Source: CAWACC01 sp964390695 (GTDB lineage Bacteria > Chlamydiota > Chlamydiia > Chlamydiales > Parachlamydiaceae). From it: a stretch of 7,295 nucleotides of DNA. Positions 6,958 to 7,295 of this stretch are shown in pieces. Position numbers and translations under genes: made by a program. The notes below the pieces were generated by a model, which saw only the letters and a list, made by a program, of their open reading frames with translations, was not told the origin of the DNA and made no database searches. Numbering within the stretch: the stretch's first letter is position 1; every line of letters starts with the position of its first letter. Location of the stretch: positions 1 through 7,295 of the forward strand of contig CAYMKI010000149.1 in assembly GCA_964390695.1 (NCBI GenBank). Reading direction: 5' to 3'.

Positions 6958-6991
6958 AAGTTTTTTGTTGATACATTGATGAAGTAAGTTT

Positions 6992-7006
6992 AGACTATTG
7001 TAGTCT
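6992..7006. repeat. Small hairpin in the centre of the element
   Basis: AGACTA (6992-6997) pairs exactly with TAGTCT (7001-7006) around TTG. In a transcript it would sit at the tip of the large loop formed by the two 41-nt arms. Confidence 0.55.
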
Positions 7007-7027
7007 TGGGTCAAAATTTAGATCATT

Positions 7028-7068
7028 CATTATCCTGCCGCCGAAGGCGATCCTGCCTATCATGTTTT
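7028..7068 (-). repeat. Right arm of the 41-nt inverted repeat
   Basis: Reverse complement of 6890-6930 at 40 of 41 positions. In a + strand RNA the single difference gives an A-C mismatch. In a - strand RNA it gives a U-G wobble, so the stem would be fully paired. Confidence 0.9.
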
Positions 7069-7072
7069 ATAT

Positions 7073-7083
7073 TTCAGGCACAA
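7073..7083 (+). repeat. Right copy of 11-bp direct repeat TTCAGGCACAA
   Basis: Identical to 6870-6880. It lies 4 bases outside the right inverted-repeat arm. Confidence 0.75.
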
Positions 7084-7140
7084 CTCAAGCCTAAGCTTTC
7101 ATAAAGAGACGCGGTGTGCGACTTTTCTATGTGATCTTAC

Positions 7141-7159
7141 TCTAGCGCTTCGCGCCAGA
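7141..7159. repeat. GC-rich hairpin with TTC triloop
   Basis: GCGC-TTC-GCGC (7145-7155) is extended by TCT/AGA after one A-C mismatch, and loosely by TTA/TAA outside. The - strand form has the G-U wobble in place of the mismatch. A run of seven As follows at 7167-7173, which would precede rather than follow the hairpin in a - strand RNA. No T run follows on the + strand, so it is not a classic terminator in either direction. Confidence 0.45.
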
Positions 7160-7245
7160 ATAACACAAAAAAATTGCACATGCTTATTAACCCACGAGTT
7201 GTTCGAACTGCAAAGGCGTCTTACTAATATGTATGCAGATTTTTA

Positions 7246-7268
7246 TACAATGGAGTTTGTACTTTTTT
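7246..7268 (+). terminator. Weak hairpin followed by six Ts
   Basis: TACAA (7246-7250) pairs with TTGTA (7257-7261) around TGGAGT, then one base and TTTTTT (7263-7268). The layout is that of a Rho-independent terminator for + strand transcripts, but the five-pair stem has one G-C pair only, so it is a weak candidate. Confidence 0.25.
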
Positions 7269-7295
7269 GACAGCCCTCTCACCAGCCCAAGGGGC

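Larger units (their letters stand above)
6870..7083. mobile_element. MITE-like element: 41-nt inverted arms bounded by an 11-bp direct repeat
   Basis: Two 41-base arms in inverted orientation (6890-6930 and 7028-7068) differ at one paired position and enclose 97 AT-rich, non-coding bases. The identical 11-mer TTCAGGCACAA stands just outside on both sides (6870-6880 and 7073-7083), like a target-site duplication. Terminal inverted repeats, small size, no coding capacity and flanking direct repeats are the marks of a non-autonomous miniature element. Against this, the direct repeats are not flush with the arms (9 bases on the left, 4 on the right). No transposase is present, and only one copy is visible. 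The alternative is a large structured RNA or a bidirectional transcription barrier. Confidence 0.5.
6749..7295. other. Non-coding region downstream of secA, rich in inverted repeats
   Basis: No credible protein gene lies in these 547 bases; the longest readable frames are mini-ORFs of about 16-22 codons without ribosome binding sites. I see no tRNA, rRNA or CRISPR structure. The region holds three short hairpins (6780-6865), the large inverted-repeat element (6870-7083), a GC-rich hairpin (7141-7159) and an AT-rich hairpin followed by six Ts (7246-7268). The next gene must lie beyond the window, and its orientation is unknown. Confidence 0.75.

Noticed and set aside
6890..7068. CRISPR array
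   Set aside because: There are only two repeat units, in inverted orientation, and no regular direct repeats with unique spacers or cas genes.
7196..7215. GTTCGAAC resembling a tRNA T-loop
   Set aside because: The flanking bases do not form the five-pair T-stem on either strand, and no acceptor or anticodon arm can be built around it.
7267..7295. Perfect -35 hexamer TTGACA at 7267-7272
   Set aside because: The bases 16-18 positions downstream are GC-rich (AAGGGGC) with no -10 resemblance, and the window ends there.

Overview
The window very probably comes from a member of the Chlamydiota outside the genus Chlamydia, meaning an amoeba- or animal-associated 'environmental chlamydia' such as the Parachlamydia/Waddlia/Criblamydia kind. 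The main reason is the second gene, a full-length SecA. Its sequence follows Chlamydia SecA almost motif by motif: the VPFDVQ Q-motif region, the DCEWVGSVLRWLGLTTG stretch, a LWLVSKG...NKAL insert, and GRCARQGD in motif VI. Unlike Chlamydia SecA as I remember it, it keeps a C-terminal zinc-binding SEC-C tail. The genus cannot be fixed from the sequence alone.

Layout: (1) 39-3575 (+) is a 1178-residue protein I do not recognise over most of its length. It has a long, probably all-helical body, a Ser-rich linker, a basic Gln/Glu/Lys coiled-coil-like stretch, and a C-terminal ~90-residue domain resembling the HicA (YcfA) mRNA interferase fold. No HicB antitoxin gene follows. (2) 3576-3679 is a short AT-rich gap with a candidate promoter for the next gene. 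(3) 3680-6748 (+) is secA, the ATPase motor of the Sec translocase. (4) 6749-7295 is 547 bases without a credible gene. It holds several short hairpins and a striking repeat structure: two 41-nt arms in inverted orientation (40/41 matching) around a 97-nt centre, with an 11-bp direct repeat just outside. That is the architecture of a small non-autonomous mobile element (MITE-like) or of a large RNA hairpin.

The two genes are codirectional but need not act together. secA is a housekeeping gene and appears to have its own promoter. The upstream gene looks like lineage-specific accessory content. Its base composition changes abruptly near 2880, from AT-rich upstream to about 45-52% GC in the Ser-rich/HicA-like end. 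This fits a modular protein whose toxin-like end has a different history from its body. The most unusual items are this fusion and the 6870-7083 repeat element.
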